Shown here piece by piece: positions 26,088 through 34,183 of a stretch of 64,000 nucleotides of DNA. A model generated the notes under the pieces. The model ran no database searches. It was given only the letters and a program-made list of their open reading frames with translations, and had not been told where the DNA came from. Position 1 is the stretch's first letter; each line of letters begins with the position of its first letter. This DNA is from Candidatus Poribacteria bacterium (GTDB lineage Bacteria; Poribacteria; WGA-4E; WGA-3G). The stretch spans positions 1 through 64,000 of the forward strand of contig JAAXGN010000014.1 in NCBI GenBank assembly GCA_012267415.1. Direction: 5' to 3'. Both the position numbers and the translations under genes were made by a program.

Positions 26088-26855
26088 ATGAAAAACATTA
26101 CACTCGCATCAGGACACAAAATACCAATATTAGGTCTGGGAACCTGGCGACTTAATGGACACCAGTGTGAACAAATTGTCAAATCAGCTATCAACTTGGG
26201 ATATACACATATTGACACTGCATGGATGTATAAAAACCAACGTGAGATCGGTAAAGCACTGCGGGAAATCGGTGCTGAACGGGAAGAACTATTCATTACT
26301 TCTAAAATATGGCATACACATCTGAAACGGGACGATGTTCTCAGTCAATTTGAGGTATGTATAAATGACCTACAGATGGACTATGTCGATCTACTGCTAA
26401 TCCATTGGCCCAGCGATTCAGTCCCATTTGAGGAAACTTTCGGTGCTTTCAAGGAAATATACGACAATGGTAAAGTCAAGAGTATCGGCATAAGCAATTT
26501 TAGCATCGATCAGGTAAATGAAGCCTGTGAGAAATCTGAACTGCCAATCTGTACAAATCAGGTGGAGTACCATGTCCGAAACAATAAAGAAGATTTGCGA
26601 AAGCACTGTGTAGCGCGAAATATTCCTATCACTGCACACAGACCACTTTCTGCAGGAGGCATTGTCAATGATAAAGAATTGCGTGAAATCGGAGGTAGAC
26701 ATGGTAAAACAGCAGCACAGGTAGCATTGCGATGGCTAATACAAAAAGGAATCATTACAATCCCAAAGTCTGGTTCAGAACCACATCTACGAGAGAACTT
26801 AGACCTATTTGATTGGCAATTGACAGACACCGAAATGCAGACACTCGAAAAATAG
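26088..26855 (+). CDS. Aldo/keto reductase, 255 aa
   Basis: This is an NADPH-dependent carbonyl reductase with a TIM-barrel fold. The catalytic tetrad is complete: D43, Y48 (HIDTAWMYKN), K73 (TSKIW) and H106 (LLIHWP). The C-terminal phosphate-binding pattern IPKSGSEPHLRENL is also present. Length is close to the family's 260-330, at the short end. Cytoplasmic. The luciferase-like gene begins 22 bases after it and is probably co-transcribed. The physiological substrate is not evident. Confidence 0.93.
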   Translation: MKNITLASGHKIPILGLGTWRLNGHQCEQIVKSAINLGYTHIDTAWMYKNQREIGKALREIGAEREELFITSKIWHTHLKRDDVLSQFEVCINDLQMDYVDLLLIHWPSDSVPFEETFGAFKEIYDNGKVKSIGISNFSIDQVNEACEKSELPICTNQVEYHVRNNKEDLRKHCVARNIPITAHRPLSAGGIVNDKELREIGGRHGKTAAQVALRWLIQKGIITIPKSGSEPHLRENLDLFDWQLTDTEMQTLEK

Positions 26856-26877
26856 GTGAAAGGAACTACACTGATTT

Positions 26878-28161
26878 ATGAAATTTGGCTTGTTTTATGA
26901 GCACCAAATCCCACGACCTTGGCAAGAAGGAGCAGAGCATAAACTATTCCAAGACGCATTACAACAGGTTGAACTTGCTGACAAACTCGGGTTCGACTAT
27001 ATCTGGGAAGTAGAACACCACTTCCTTGAAGAATACTCACACTCCTCTGCACCAGAGGTGTTTCTTGCTGCATGTAGTCAACGCACTAACCAAATCCGCT
27101 TAGGACACGGAATCGTTCTGATGCCACCAGCATATAACCATCCCGCACGTGTGGCTGAACGAATCGCTACGCTCGACTTGGTGTCAAATGGACGGGTTGA
27201 GTGGGGAACAGGGGAATCTGCTTCACACATGGAACTCGGTGGTTTTAAAGTTGACCCAAAATGCAAAAAGGAGATGTGGGAGGAATGCACACGCGAAGCC
27301 GCAAAGATGATGACACAATCCCCCTACCCTGGATATGATGGAAAGCACTTCTCAATGCCACCGCGCAATGTTATACCAAAACCATTGCAAACACCACATC
27401 CACCCCCATGGGTCGCTTGCTCAAGTAGAGACAGTCTCCGATTCGCAGCAAGATATGGGTTAGGGGCACTTACATTCGCCTTTGTAGATGCAGCAGAAGC
27501 AAAATTCTGGGTAGAAGAGTACTATGAAATCTTTGAAAAAGAATGCAAACCCCTAACACAAAGAGTCAATCCAAATATCGCAATGGTATCAGGTTTTTCT
27601 TGCCATGAAAATGAAGAAACGGCACTTGCACGTGGCTTAGACGGTTTCCGCTTCTTCCGTTTTGCACTTGCACACTACTACTACAATGGATCACAAACAC
27701 CAGGTGAAACAGATATTTGGCAGCTGTATAAGCAATCTGAACAAGACCCAGCAGAAGCTCGCGCTGGAATCGGTACACCCGAACAAATTCGTGAACATTT
27801 AGAGATAATGGAGAACGCAGGTGTTGACCAAGTTGTTTTTATCCAGCAAGCAGGAATGAATCAACATGAGCATATATGTGAATCGCTAAAACTTTTTGCT
27901 GACAAAGTTCTACCTGACTTCAAAGAAAGAGACATTGAATATACAACACGCAAAAATGAACGACTTGCAGACGCAATATATGCTGCAGATGCACGAAAAC
28001 CTGAACTAACATCACGCAGTGAAATCCCTATTGTCGATTCTTATCCTGTTCTCAAGAAAAAACTTGAGGAGAACGTCACAGAAACGGATGAGGTAGAGAT
28101 GAGTGAAGACGGAAAGAAATTTCTACTCTCTATAGAAGGCGGCAGTAGAAAGAAAACATGA
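26878..28161 (+). CDS. LLM class flavin-dependent oxidoreductase, 427 aa
   Basis: This is a luciferase-like monooxygenase fold. The recognisable pieces are the N-terminal strand MKFGLFYEHQIPRPWQ, DKLGFDYIWEVEHHFLEEYS, RLGHGIVLMPPAYNHPARVA, SNGRVEWGTGESA, and the late GTPEQIREHLEIMENAGVDQ. Such enzymes oxidise substrates with reduced FMN or F420. At 427 residues it has an extra charged tail of about 70 residues beyond the usual 330-370. No signal peptide. It follows the aldo/keto reductase by 22 bases. The substrate cannot be inferred. Confidence 0.9.
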   Translation: MKFGLFYEHQIPRPWQEGAEHKLFQDALQQVELADKLGFDYIWEVEHHFLEEYSHSSAPEVFLAACSQRTNQIRLGHGIVLMPPAYNHPARVAERIATLDLVSNGRVEWGTGESASHMELGGFKVDPKCKKEMWEECTREAAKMMTQSPYPGYDGKHFSMPPRNVIPKPLQTPHPPPWVACSSRDSLRFAARYGLGALTFAFVDAAEAKFWVEEYYEIFEKECKPLTQRVNPNIAMVSGFSCHENEETALARGLDGFRFFRFALAHYYYNGSQTPGETDIWQLYKQSEQDPAEARAGIGTPEQIREHLEIMENAGVDQVVFIQQAGMNQHEHICESLKLFADKVLPDFKERDIEYTTRKNERLADAIYAADARKPELTSRSEIPIVDSYPVLKKKLEENVTETDEVEMSEDGKKFLLSIEGGSRKKT

Positions 28162-28174
28162 CAATGTGAACGGA

Positions 28175-28345
28175 TATAGTAAAGTCAATAATTAATGAGA
28201 CATTTCACCCATACACCGATGACAAAAAACACCCAACGTAGGGGCGAGGTCACCTCGCCCGTTGTAGTTGAGGTCACCTCGCCCGTTGCGGACAAGGTCA
28301 CCTCACCCGTTGTGGAGTGTTTCATTAATCCTGAAGCTCACTATA
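28175..28345. mobile_element. MITE-like element, 171 bp, TATAGT...ACTATA ends
   Basis: This copy has the same ends and left part as 20102-20224 but carries three GAGGTCACCTC-CCCGTTG units where the other has one, which accounts for its extra 48 bases. It ends four bases before the AAGGA ribosome site of the sigma-54 activator gene, so it forms almost the whole upstream region of that gene. Confidence 0.78.
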
Positions 28346-28358
28346 AAGGACGTTCAAT

Positions 28359-29804
28359 ATGAAAAATGTCTTAGTTGTTGACGATGACGAGAAAATCTGT
28401 TGGGCATTTCAGCAGTTCCTTGATGGTGAAGGATATAGCTCCAGCATCGCAAACAGTGCTGAAGAGGGGCTACAACGAATTGCTACCGATAAACCAGATG
28501 TTGTTCTACTCGATGTGAAACTGCCAGGAATGAGCGGGTTAGAAGCATTAAAAAGAATAAAAGCAGAACATCCAGGAGTGATTGTCGTCATAATTACTGC
28601 TTTTGATGACCTTGACACAACAATAGAAGCGATGCGACTACACGCTTTTGATTTTGTGCCGAAACCCATCGATTTAACTGTCGTGAAGAGTGTGCTTGAA
28701 CGCGCATTCCGAACGCAGTCTGTTAGAAGCATATTGCCAATTCAGACTGAAACCAACCAAAACCGTGAGGAGGTCGGACACAGACTTGTCGGTAAGAGCG
28801 AGCAGATGCGCGAAATATACAAACTCATCGGGGTCATGGCAAGCAACACAACAACAGTACTGATTGAAGGAGAAACAGGAACCGGAAAAGACCTCGTCGC
28901 ACGCGCTATACACGCAGGAAGTGAACGGAAAAACAACCCTTTTGTACCCGTGGATTGTGGAGCACTCCCAGATGAGTTACTGGAAAGTGAACTATTCGGC
29001 TACGAACCCGGCGCGTTCACCGGAGCAAAATCTGAAGGGAAACCAGGACGTTTTGAATTGGCAGATGAAGGAACAATCTTCCTTGATGAAGTCGCAAACA
29101 TGAGTCCAGCATTGCAAGTAAAACTATTGCGCACATTGCAAACCCAAGAAATTGAAAGATTAGGGGGGACGCAGGCACGAACAGTGGATGTCCGCGTGTT
29201 AGCCGCAACGAATCAAGAACTCGCACGATTGGTTGAACTTGGACAATTTCGTTCCGATCTCTACTACCGTTTTAAACGCATTTCAATACATCTACCACCC
29301 TTACGTGAGCGACAGGAAGATATTCCATTGCTTGTCGCACATTTCTTACAACTTATACAAACGGAACTCGGTAAATCAATTCGGGGAATCTCCGATAATG
29401 GAATGGAGCTGATAATGAAATACCCTTGGCACGGAAATGTGAGGGAATTAGAAAACTGTATTAGAAGTGCAGCTGCCCTCTCACGATCAGATGTAATACT
29501 ACCTGAACATTTACCAATTGAGATACGAACAGGTCGCAGCATAAACGAATCTGACACCACACATTTAGAATCCTCTCTCAAAACAGTTCTACAAGAAATG
29601 ACGAAAGCAGCTATTGCTGAAGGTAGAATTGATATATATAACGAAATAGTGTCCCTCTTAGACAAGACACTCATTGAATTGGCTTTGACTGAATGTTCAG
29701 ATAACTACAGCAAAACAGCTGAATTACTCGGTATCAGCCGAACGACCCTATCAAAGAAAATAAATCAACATCTAAATACCAGGAACTCTAATGACACCAA
29801 CTAA
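28359..29804 (+). CDS. Sigma-54-dependent response regulator, NtrC family, 481 aa
   Basis: A cytoplasmic transcription activator for sigma-54 promoters. The receiver domain (1-120) has the acidic pocket VVDDDE, phospho-acceptor D52 (LLDVKLPGMSG) and K102 (VPKPID). The AAA+ domain has Walker A GETGTGKD (171-178), the sigma-54 contact loop GAFTGA (218-223), Walker B IFLDEV (240-245) and an arginine-finger region. A Fis-type HTH lies at the end (YSKTAELLGISRTTLSKKIN). No histidine kinase is adjacent, so its partner is elsewhere. The next gene overlaps it by 14 bases, making it the first gene of a likely five-gene operon. Confidence 0.96.
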   Translation: MKNVLVVDDDEKICWAFQQFLDGEGYSSSIANSAEEGLQRIATDKPDVVLLDVKLPGMSGLEALKRIKAEHPGVIVVIITAFDDLDTTIEAMRLHAFDFVPKPIDLTVVKSVLERAFRTQSVRSILPIQTETNQNREEVGHRLVGKSEQMREIYKLIGVMASNTTTVLIEGETGTGKDLVARAIHAGSERKNNPFVPVDCGALPDELLESELFGYEPGAFTGAKSEGKPGRFELADEGTIFLDEVANMSPALQVKLLRTLQTQEIERLGGTQARTVDVRVLAATNQELARLVELGQFRSDLYYRFKRISIHLPPLRERQEDIPLLVAHFLQLIQTELGKSIRGISDNGMELIMKYPWHGNVRELENCIRSAAALSRSDVILPEHLPIEIRTGRSINESDTTHLESSLKTVLQEMTKAAIAEGRIDIYNEIVSLLDKTLIELALTECSDNYSKTAELLGISRTTLSKKINQHLNTRNSNDTN

Positions 29805-30534
29805 GAAGCAATCTGATAAAACCGATTTCATACGTATCGCACATCGTGGCGCATCAGGAATAGCACCAGAAAATACACTCACAGCATTTAAAACCGCAAT
29901 TGAGATTGGTGTGGATGCTATTGAACTGGATCTGCACGGCACGGTCGACAATCAGATTGTTGTGATACACGACCCTATTTTGGATAGGACATCAAACCTG
30001 AATGGATTGATAAAACAGACTACCTTGAACAAAATAAAACACGCTGATGCAGGATCATGGTTTGATAAAAAGTTTGAGGGTGAACCTATTCCCACACTCT
30101 CTGAAGTATTGGCATTTGCTGCTGACAAGACAATATCCGTTTTAGAAATAAAGGACACGACAATTACCAAACGGGTTGTAGAAATTGTGTGTGAGATGGA
30201 TATGCTTAACCGTGTGGTAATCATCTCATTTGATTTTTCAACCATAGAAACTGTTCGTAGTATAGAACCGAAAATCTCAACAGGTTTGTTGATCGGGGAT
30301 CGCAACAGAAGTGTCTGTCCAATCCAGTTGTGTCAGAAACTGTGTCTACTCGGTAGCAATATTCTCAATGTGCATCACCAACTCATAACACCAGAATTTG
30401 CTTATGAAGTCCGAAGACGTGGTATCACACTATGGTGTTGGACAGTGGACGATATTGATCGTATACGGGAATTGTTCTCTTACGGCGTTCAAGGGATTAC
30501 ATCAAACTATCCAGAGATTTTCGGAAAAGTATAA
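29791..30534 (+). CDS. Glycerophosphodiester phosphodiesterase, 247 aa
   Basis: It hydrolyses glycerophosphodiesters to glycerol 3-phosphate and an alcohol. The GDPD TIM-barrel signature is clear: IAHRGASGIAPENTLTAF, then IELDLHGTVDNQIVVIHDP with the metal-binding E-x-D and catalytic His, and late WCWTVDD. Length is normal and there is no signal peptide, so it is probably cytosolic and works on imported or recycled lipid head groups. Its start overlaps the regulator gene by 14 bases and the next gene starts 21 bases later. Confidence 0.94.
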   Translation: MTPTKKQSDKTDFIRIAHRGASGIAPENTLTAFKTAIEIGVDAIELDLHGTVDNQIVVIHDPILDRTSNLNGLIKQTTLNKIKHADAGSWFDKKFEGEPIPTLSEVLAFAADKTISVLEIKDTTITKRVVEIVCEMDMLNRVVIISFDFSTIETVRSIEPKISTGLLIGDRNRSVCPIQLCQKLCLLGSNILNVHHQLITPEFAYEVRRRGITLWCWTVDDIDRIRELFSYGVQGITSNYPEIFGKV

Positions 30535-30555
30535 CAACGTTGTGGGTAAGGCGCA

Positions 30556-31254
30556 GTGCGTAATTGTGTCATCGTTTTTGCAAAAAATCCGATACCGAAT
30601 CATGTCAAAACACGGCTTATCCCAAGATTGTCTGCTGAACAGGCTGCCGCATTATACCGAGCATTCCTAACGGATTGGTGCAAAACACTGTCGGAACTAT
30701 CAACGATAGACCTGATCGTTGCTTATACACCTGAAGGAAGTCAAGCTGACTTACAAGCCATAATTGGTGATGCTGTTACTTACATACCCCAAATAGGAGG
30801 TGGTCTTGGAGAACGTTTGACATCGGCAACACATTGGGCATCAGATGAGGGATACGAGAAGATCATTATCACGGGTTCAGACAGTCCAACATTGCCGCTT
30901 GCCTATATCTCCCAAGCTGTTGATGCACTTGACACTTGTGATATTGTTGTCGGTCCGAGTGTAGACGGTGGTTATTATCTTATCGGTTTTTCTACTCAGA
31001 ACATAACTGCCGTAGTTCCTGCTATCTATCAGGGAATTGCATGGAGTACAAAACATGTCTTTCAGCAGACGGTAGAACGTATTTATAAAATAAACGCAAA
31101 GTTGAAACTGTTGCCAGTGTGGTATGACGTAGATACACCTGAAGATTTGGGTTTTTTACAAGCACATTTATCTGCATTAAGACTCGCAGAGGGTAGTGTG
31201 CAAGCAGTTAGAACAGAGAAAATATTGCTCGAACTATCAAAGGAGAATTTGTAA
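30556..31254 (+). CDS. TIGR04282/DUF2064-type glycosyl- or nucleotidyltransferase, 232 aa
   Basis: The GTG at 30556 follows TAAGG. The sequence has the GT-A-like pattern of the DUF2064/TIGR04282 family: NCVIVFAKNPIPNHVKTRL, PQIGGGLGERL, IITGSDSPTLP, GPSVDGGYYLIG and YDVDTPEDL. TIGR04282 proteins are named for arsenosugar biosynthesis clusters, but no ArsM-like gene is in this window, so that role is not supported here. It overlaps the next start codon (TAATG). The name should be read as a family label. Confidence 0.8.
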   Translation: MRNCVIVFAKNPIPNHVKTRLIPRLSAEQAAALYRAFLTDWCKTLSELSTIDLIVAYTPEGSQADLQAIIGDAVTYIPQIGGGLGERLTSATHWASDEGYEKIIITGSDSPTLPLAYISQAVDALDTCDIVVGPSVDGGYYLIGFSTQNITAVVPAIYQGIAWSTKHVFQQTVERIYKINAKLKLLPVWYDVDTPEDLGFLQAHLSALRLAEGSVQAVRTEKILLELSKENL

Positions 31255-31985
31255 TGGGTCAATTAGATGGAAAAATTGCGATTATAACGGGAGGCAACAG
31301 AGGCATCGGAAAAGCTATAGCGAAAGGGTTTGCTGCTGAAGGTGCAAGTTTAACTATCGCTGCAAGAGATGCAGCCTTACTCACACAAACCGCAGAAGAA
31401 CTCCGAAACAGAGGTGCCAAAGTCCTCGCTGTACCAACCGATGTTACCGATGAAGAACAGATTAAAGATCTCTTTGAAAAAGCCATGAATGAATATGATC
31501 GTTTAGATATCCTTGTTAACAATGCGGGTGCGTTTGACGGTGGACCGATTGACGAACTTTCTACAGAAGCGTGGGACAAAGTCATTGGCGTGAATCTACG
31601 CGCTCCTTTTCTCTGTTCTCGTGAAGCGATGCGGATTATGAAAGCACAAGGTGAAGGTGGACGGATTATTAACGTCGGCAGTATTTCTGCACATCGGGTA
31701 AGACCCAATAGTGCCCCATACAGTTCAAGTAAATTCGGCATTTGGGGACTCACACAGGTGACAGCATTGGAAGGTAGACCACATGGGATTACTGCAAGTT
31801 GTTTACAACCTGGGAATACCCTTGTTGAACGTGTTCAGAATCGTCCACAGCCTCCCTCTGAACCGATGATGGATGTTGATGACCTTGCACAAGCCGCTGT
31901 CCTTATGGCAACGCTACCCCCTAATATGAACATGTTAGAAGCAACAGTATTACCCGTGGAACAACTCTACATAGGAAGAGGATAG
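31254..31985 (+). CDS. SDR family NAD(P)-dependent oxidoreductase, 243 aa
   Basis: A classical short-chain dehydrogenase. Visible motifs are ITGGNRGIGKAIAKGF (cofactor glycine motif), NNAGAFDGGP, and the catalytic Ser...Tyr-x3-Lys in GSISAHRVRPNSAPYSSSKF. Length is typical. The ATG at 31254 shares a base with the preceding stop and has AAGGAG upstream, so it is translationally coupled. Cytoplasmic; substrate unknown. Confidence 0.93.
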   Translation: MGQLDGKIAIITGGNRGIGKAIAKGFAAEGASLTIAARDAALLTQTAEELRNRGAKVLAVPTDVTDEEQIKDLFEKAMNEYDRLDILVNNAGAFDGGPIDELSTEAWDKVIGVNLRAPFLCSREAMRIMKAQGEGGRIINVGSISAHRVRPNSAPYSSSKFGIWGLTQVTALEGRPHGITASCLQPGNTLVERVQNRPQPPSEPMMDVDDLAQAAVLMATLPPNMNMLEATVLPVEQLYIGRG

Positions 31986-32004
31986 TATTGAGAGAACAAC
32001 AAAA

Positions 32005-32415
32005 ATGATCCAACAAATTGAAATAACGTTACCAGAATATGCTCGCGGTTTCCATCTTATCACCGATGAAGTCTTGAGATCCCTTGAGGATTTACCGAAA
32101 GCGGGAATTCTTCACCTATTTATTAAGCATACCTCAGCAGGTTTAACAATCAATGAGAATGCCGACCCAACCGTCCGTGTAGACTTTGCCAGCAGCTTCG
32201 ACCAACTCATCAAGGAACGTGAACCTTTCTATAAACACACGATAGAAGGAGACGACGATATGCCTGCACATATCAAAGCGTCTCTTGTCGGTTTTTCGGT
32301 TACCATCCCGATTACTGACCATCGTCTGAACTTAGGTGTGTGGCAAGGAATTTATCTATGTGAATTCCGTAATCAAGGTGGTAAACGAAACCTCATCGCG
32401 ACGATATACGCATAG
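32005..32415 (+). CDS. YjbQ/UPF0047 family protein, 136 aa
   Basis: A small trimeric fold of the YjbQ (UPF0047) family, called secondary thiamine-phosphate synthase enzyme in databases because members show weak activity of that kind; the true role is open. The signature LHLFIKHTSAGLTINENADP is complete, with later ITDHRLNLGVWQGIYLCEFR. Length is normal. It starts 19 bases after the SDR gene and ends the operon; a strong hairpin lies 36 bases downstream. Confidence 0.93.
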   Translation: MIQQIEITLPEYARGFHLITDEVLRSLEDLPKAGILHLFIKHTSAGLTINENADPTVRVDFASSFDQLIKEREPFYKHTIEGDDDMPAHIKASLVGFSVTIPITDHRLNLGVWQGIYLCEFRNQGGKRNLIATIYA

Positions 32416-32417
32416 AA

Positions 32418-32524
32418 AATGAAGATTAAGATTTAAAATGGTTAATATTTCAACGGGCAATAAATTACCCTACTACGAACACACCCGTTTGTAGTAGGGT
32501 AATTTATTGCCCGTTGATTACCCA
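32418..32524. repeat. Element with an ATGAAGATTAAGATT end enclosing a long hairpin
   Basis: ATGAAGATTAAGATTTAAAA with GGTTAAT after it matches, in reverse, the right end of the element at 24330-24450. GATTACCC near 32517-32524 resembles that element's internal GGTAATC in reverse. The interior is the 26-bp hairpin listed separately. It is probably the same repeat family with a different centre. Confidence 0.5.
32451..32516. terminator. 26-bp perfect hairpin between convergent genes
   Basis: Arms 32451-32476 and 32491-32516 are perfect complements (CAACGGGCAATAAATTACCC and onward), with a 14-base loop. It sits between the end of the YjbQ gene and the end of the GH32 gene, a natural place for a two-way terminator. 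No long T run follows either arm, so termination is inferred from position and strength. Confidence 0.6.
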
Positions 32525-32565
32525 AAGGACTTCTTTATCTCTATATGCAGATGATGGACTTATGT

Positions 32566-33912
32566 TTATATCCACGAGGATTTCAACTCATGCACTTTCA
32601 ACGACACGAGTGTAGCAGCACCCCCCTCAGCATAAATCCCAATGTCCGCGTTATCTAAGTCTGGCAAGAAATAGGATGTCATTGAGAGTGCACCTGCATT
32701 CCCAAATGCTTCAATAGAGATACGATCCACCAAGATTTGCAATTGAATCTTGCCATCTTGTGGTGTAAGAGGTCCACTCCTTTCAAGGAATGTCAACTGT
32801 TTTTCACCGACATCATATCGCACATCTTGACCACGTATATTGAACCCTACTGCTGAAGCATCGTTGAGTTCTATCTCAGCACGAATATCAAACAACTCTC
32901 CTGTCAAACCTGCCAGCAAGTTCTCGTCAGGATTTAGCGGGACATTTCGCCATGCATGCGTGTAGTCATGAATGTTCTCTATTTCAGAAACCGGTTCGCG
33001 ATGCAAACGTATACCATCATCTGTTGAGTGAAGAGTCAACACACATGGGAAACTCATCTGCTGATTAAACGGCATGTCGGGTGGATTACTCCCGTTCATC
33101 CAAGCGATCTGAATTCGGCGTCCATCAGAATCAGGAATATCACTCCATGTCTGTGCAGCGTAAAAGTTCCTTCCATAATCTGCCCGTTGCGATTCTCCAT
33201 CTGGCGTGAAAGTTTTGCCATCAAAATCCCCGACATAGTATTTTCCACCAGCACCCCAAAATACATATCTGGTATTATCTGGGTTGCCATCAACAGGGAG
33301 TTCAAAGATATCGGGACATTCACCATCAGGAATCTTAATATCTGAAAGTCGTTCCCACTCCTTAAGGTTTGTTGAGCCGAAGAATGTAAAATCGTTTCCA
33401 TCAAGAAAGAGAGTCATCACCCATTTTTGTGTTTCTTCGTGCCAAATCACTTTTGGGTCTCGGTTGCTTGCGACGATATGTTCTATCACAGGGTTGCCAT
33501 CATATTTTGTCCAACTCCGTCCACGGTCGTTGCTATAGGCGATACTCTGAGTAAATGGAACCTTCTCTGGTGCATGGCTCCCAGCAGAAGTATAGAAGAC
33601 CACAAGCACCGCTTCATCCCCTGTTTGGAAGCCTGCCGTATTATTCCAATCCACAACACCCGAACCTGAAAAAATAGTTCCCAGTTCATCGGGATGAATA
33701 GCATGCGGTAGTTGTTTCCAGTGAACAAGGTCGGGACTAACGGCGTGTCCCCATGTCATGTTTCCCCAGTTGATACCGAATGGATTGTGTTGAAAAAAGA
33801 GGTGATATTCCCCTTTATAGTAGATCAATCCATTTGGATCGTTTGTCCAGTTCGTTTTCGGTGTGAAGTGATATTGTGGACGATATGTCTCTTTATAGGC
33901 TGTTTGAATCAT
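32566..33912 (-). CDS. Glycoside hydrolase family 32 (levanase/invertase-type), 448 aa
   Basis: It hydrolyses beta-fructosides such as sucrose, fructo-oligosaccharides or levan. All three GH32 signatures are present: WTNDPNG with nucleophile D25, R151-D152-P153, and E198-C199 with the acid/base Glu. The N-terminal five-bladed propeller is followed by a C-terminal beta-sandwich (about 320-445, with the late SIEAFGNAGALSMTSYF). There is no signal peptide, so it should act on imported sugars. No transporter or fructokinase is next to it. A short palindrome lies 42-62 bases upstream of its start. Confidence 0.95.
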   Translation of the reverse strand: MIQTAYKETYRPQYHFTPKTNWTNDPNGLIYYKGEYHLFFQHNPFGINWGNMTWGHAVSPDLVHWKQLPHAIHPDELGTIFSGSGVVDWNNTAGFQTGDEAVLVVFYTSAGSHAPEKVPFTQSIAYSNDRGRSWTKYDGNPVIEHIVASNRDPKVIWHEETQKWVMTLFLDGNDFTFFGSTNLKEWERLSDIKIPDGECPDIFELPVDGNPDNTRYVFWGAGGKYYVGDFDGKTFTPDGESQRADYGRNFYAAQTWSDIPDSDGRRIQIAWMNGSNPPDMPFNQQMSFPCVLTLHSTDDGIRLHREPVSEIENIHDYTHAWRNVPLNPDENLLAGLTGELFDIRAEIELNDASAVGFNIRGQDVRYDVGEKQLTFLERSGPLTPQDGKIQLQILVDRISIEAFGNAGALSMTSYFLPDLDNADIGIYAEGGAATLVSLKVHELKSSWI

Positions 33913-33953
33913 TTTGAGTTCCTTCTTAATATAGAATGTGCCATTAGATAGAC

Positions 33954-33974
33954 TCTTATGTCTTAGACATAAGA
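33954..33974. promoter_or_regulatory. Palindrome upstream of the GH32 gene
   Basis: TCTTATGTC-TTA-GACATAAGA has 9-base arms that are perfect complements. It lies 42-62 bases before the GH32 start codon (minus strand), a usual place for a repressor operator. No repressor gene is adjacent. Confidence 0.4.
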
Positions 33975-34107
33975 ATGCGAGAATTCCACTCCTATTCAGT
34001 CTTGATTAATTGGCATTCTATACATGTTCCTCTATTTTGTCAAGGGAGGTGTATATATGGGTGTGTAAAATTTTGATGTATTAAAAGACAAAATTCTTGT
34101 AAAATTA

Positions 34108-34138
34108 TGCACCCGTATTATCATCTCACGCGTCACTA
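34108..34138 (+). promoter_or_regulatory. ECF-type promoter of the sigma-WD40 gene
   Basis: TGCACCC at 34108-34114 and CGTCACTA at 34131-34138, 16 bases apart, resemble ECF sigma promoters (a -35 box with an AAC/ACC core and a -10 CGTC). The same pair precedes the paralogous sigma gene at 37690-37721. In both cases the -10 box begins 53 bases before the start codon. Confidence 0.55.
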
Positions 34139-34183
34139 CGTGATAAATGAATTGTTGAGATAGTCCTTTCTCGGAGATTATTG

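Noticed and set aside
30398-30670. Open frame of 90 codons across the GDPD/transferase junction
   Set aside because: It overlaps the ends of two well-supported genes in another frame.
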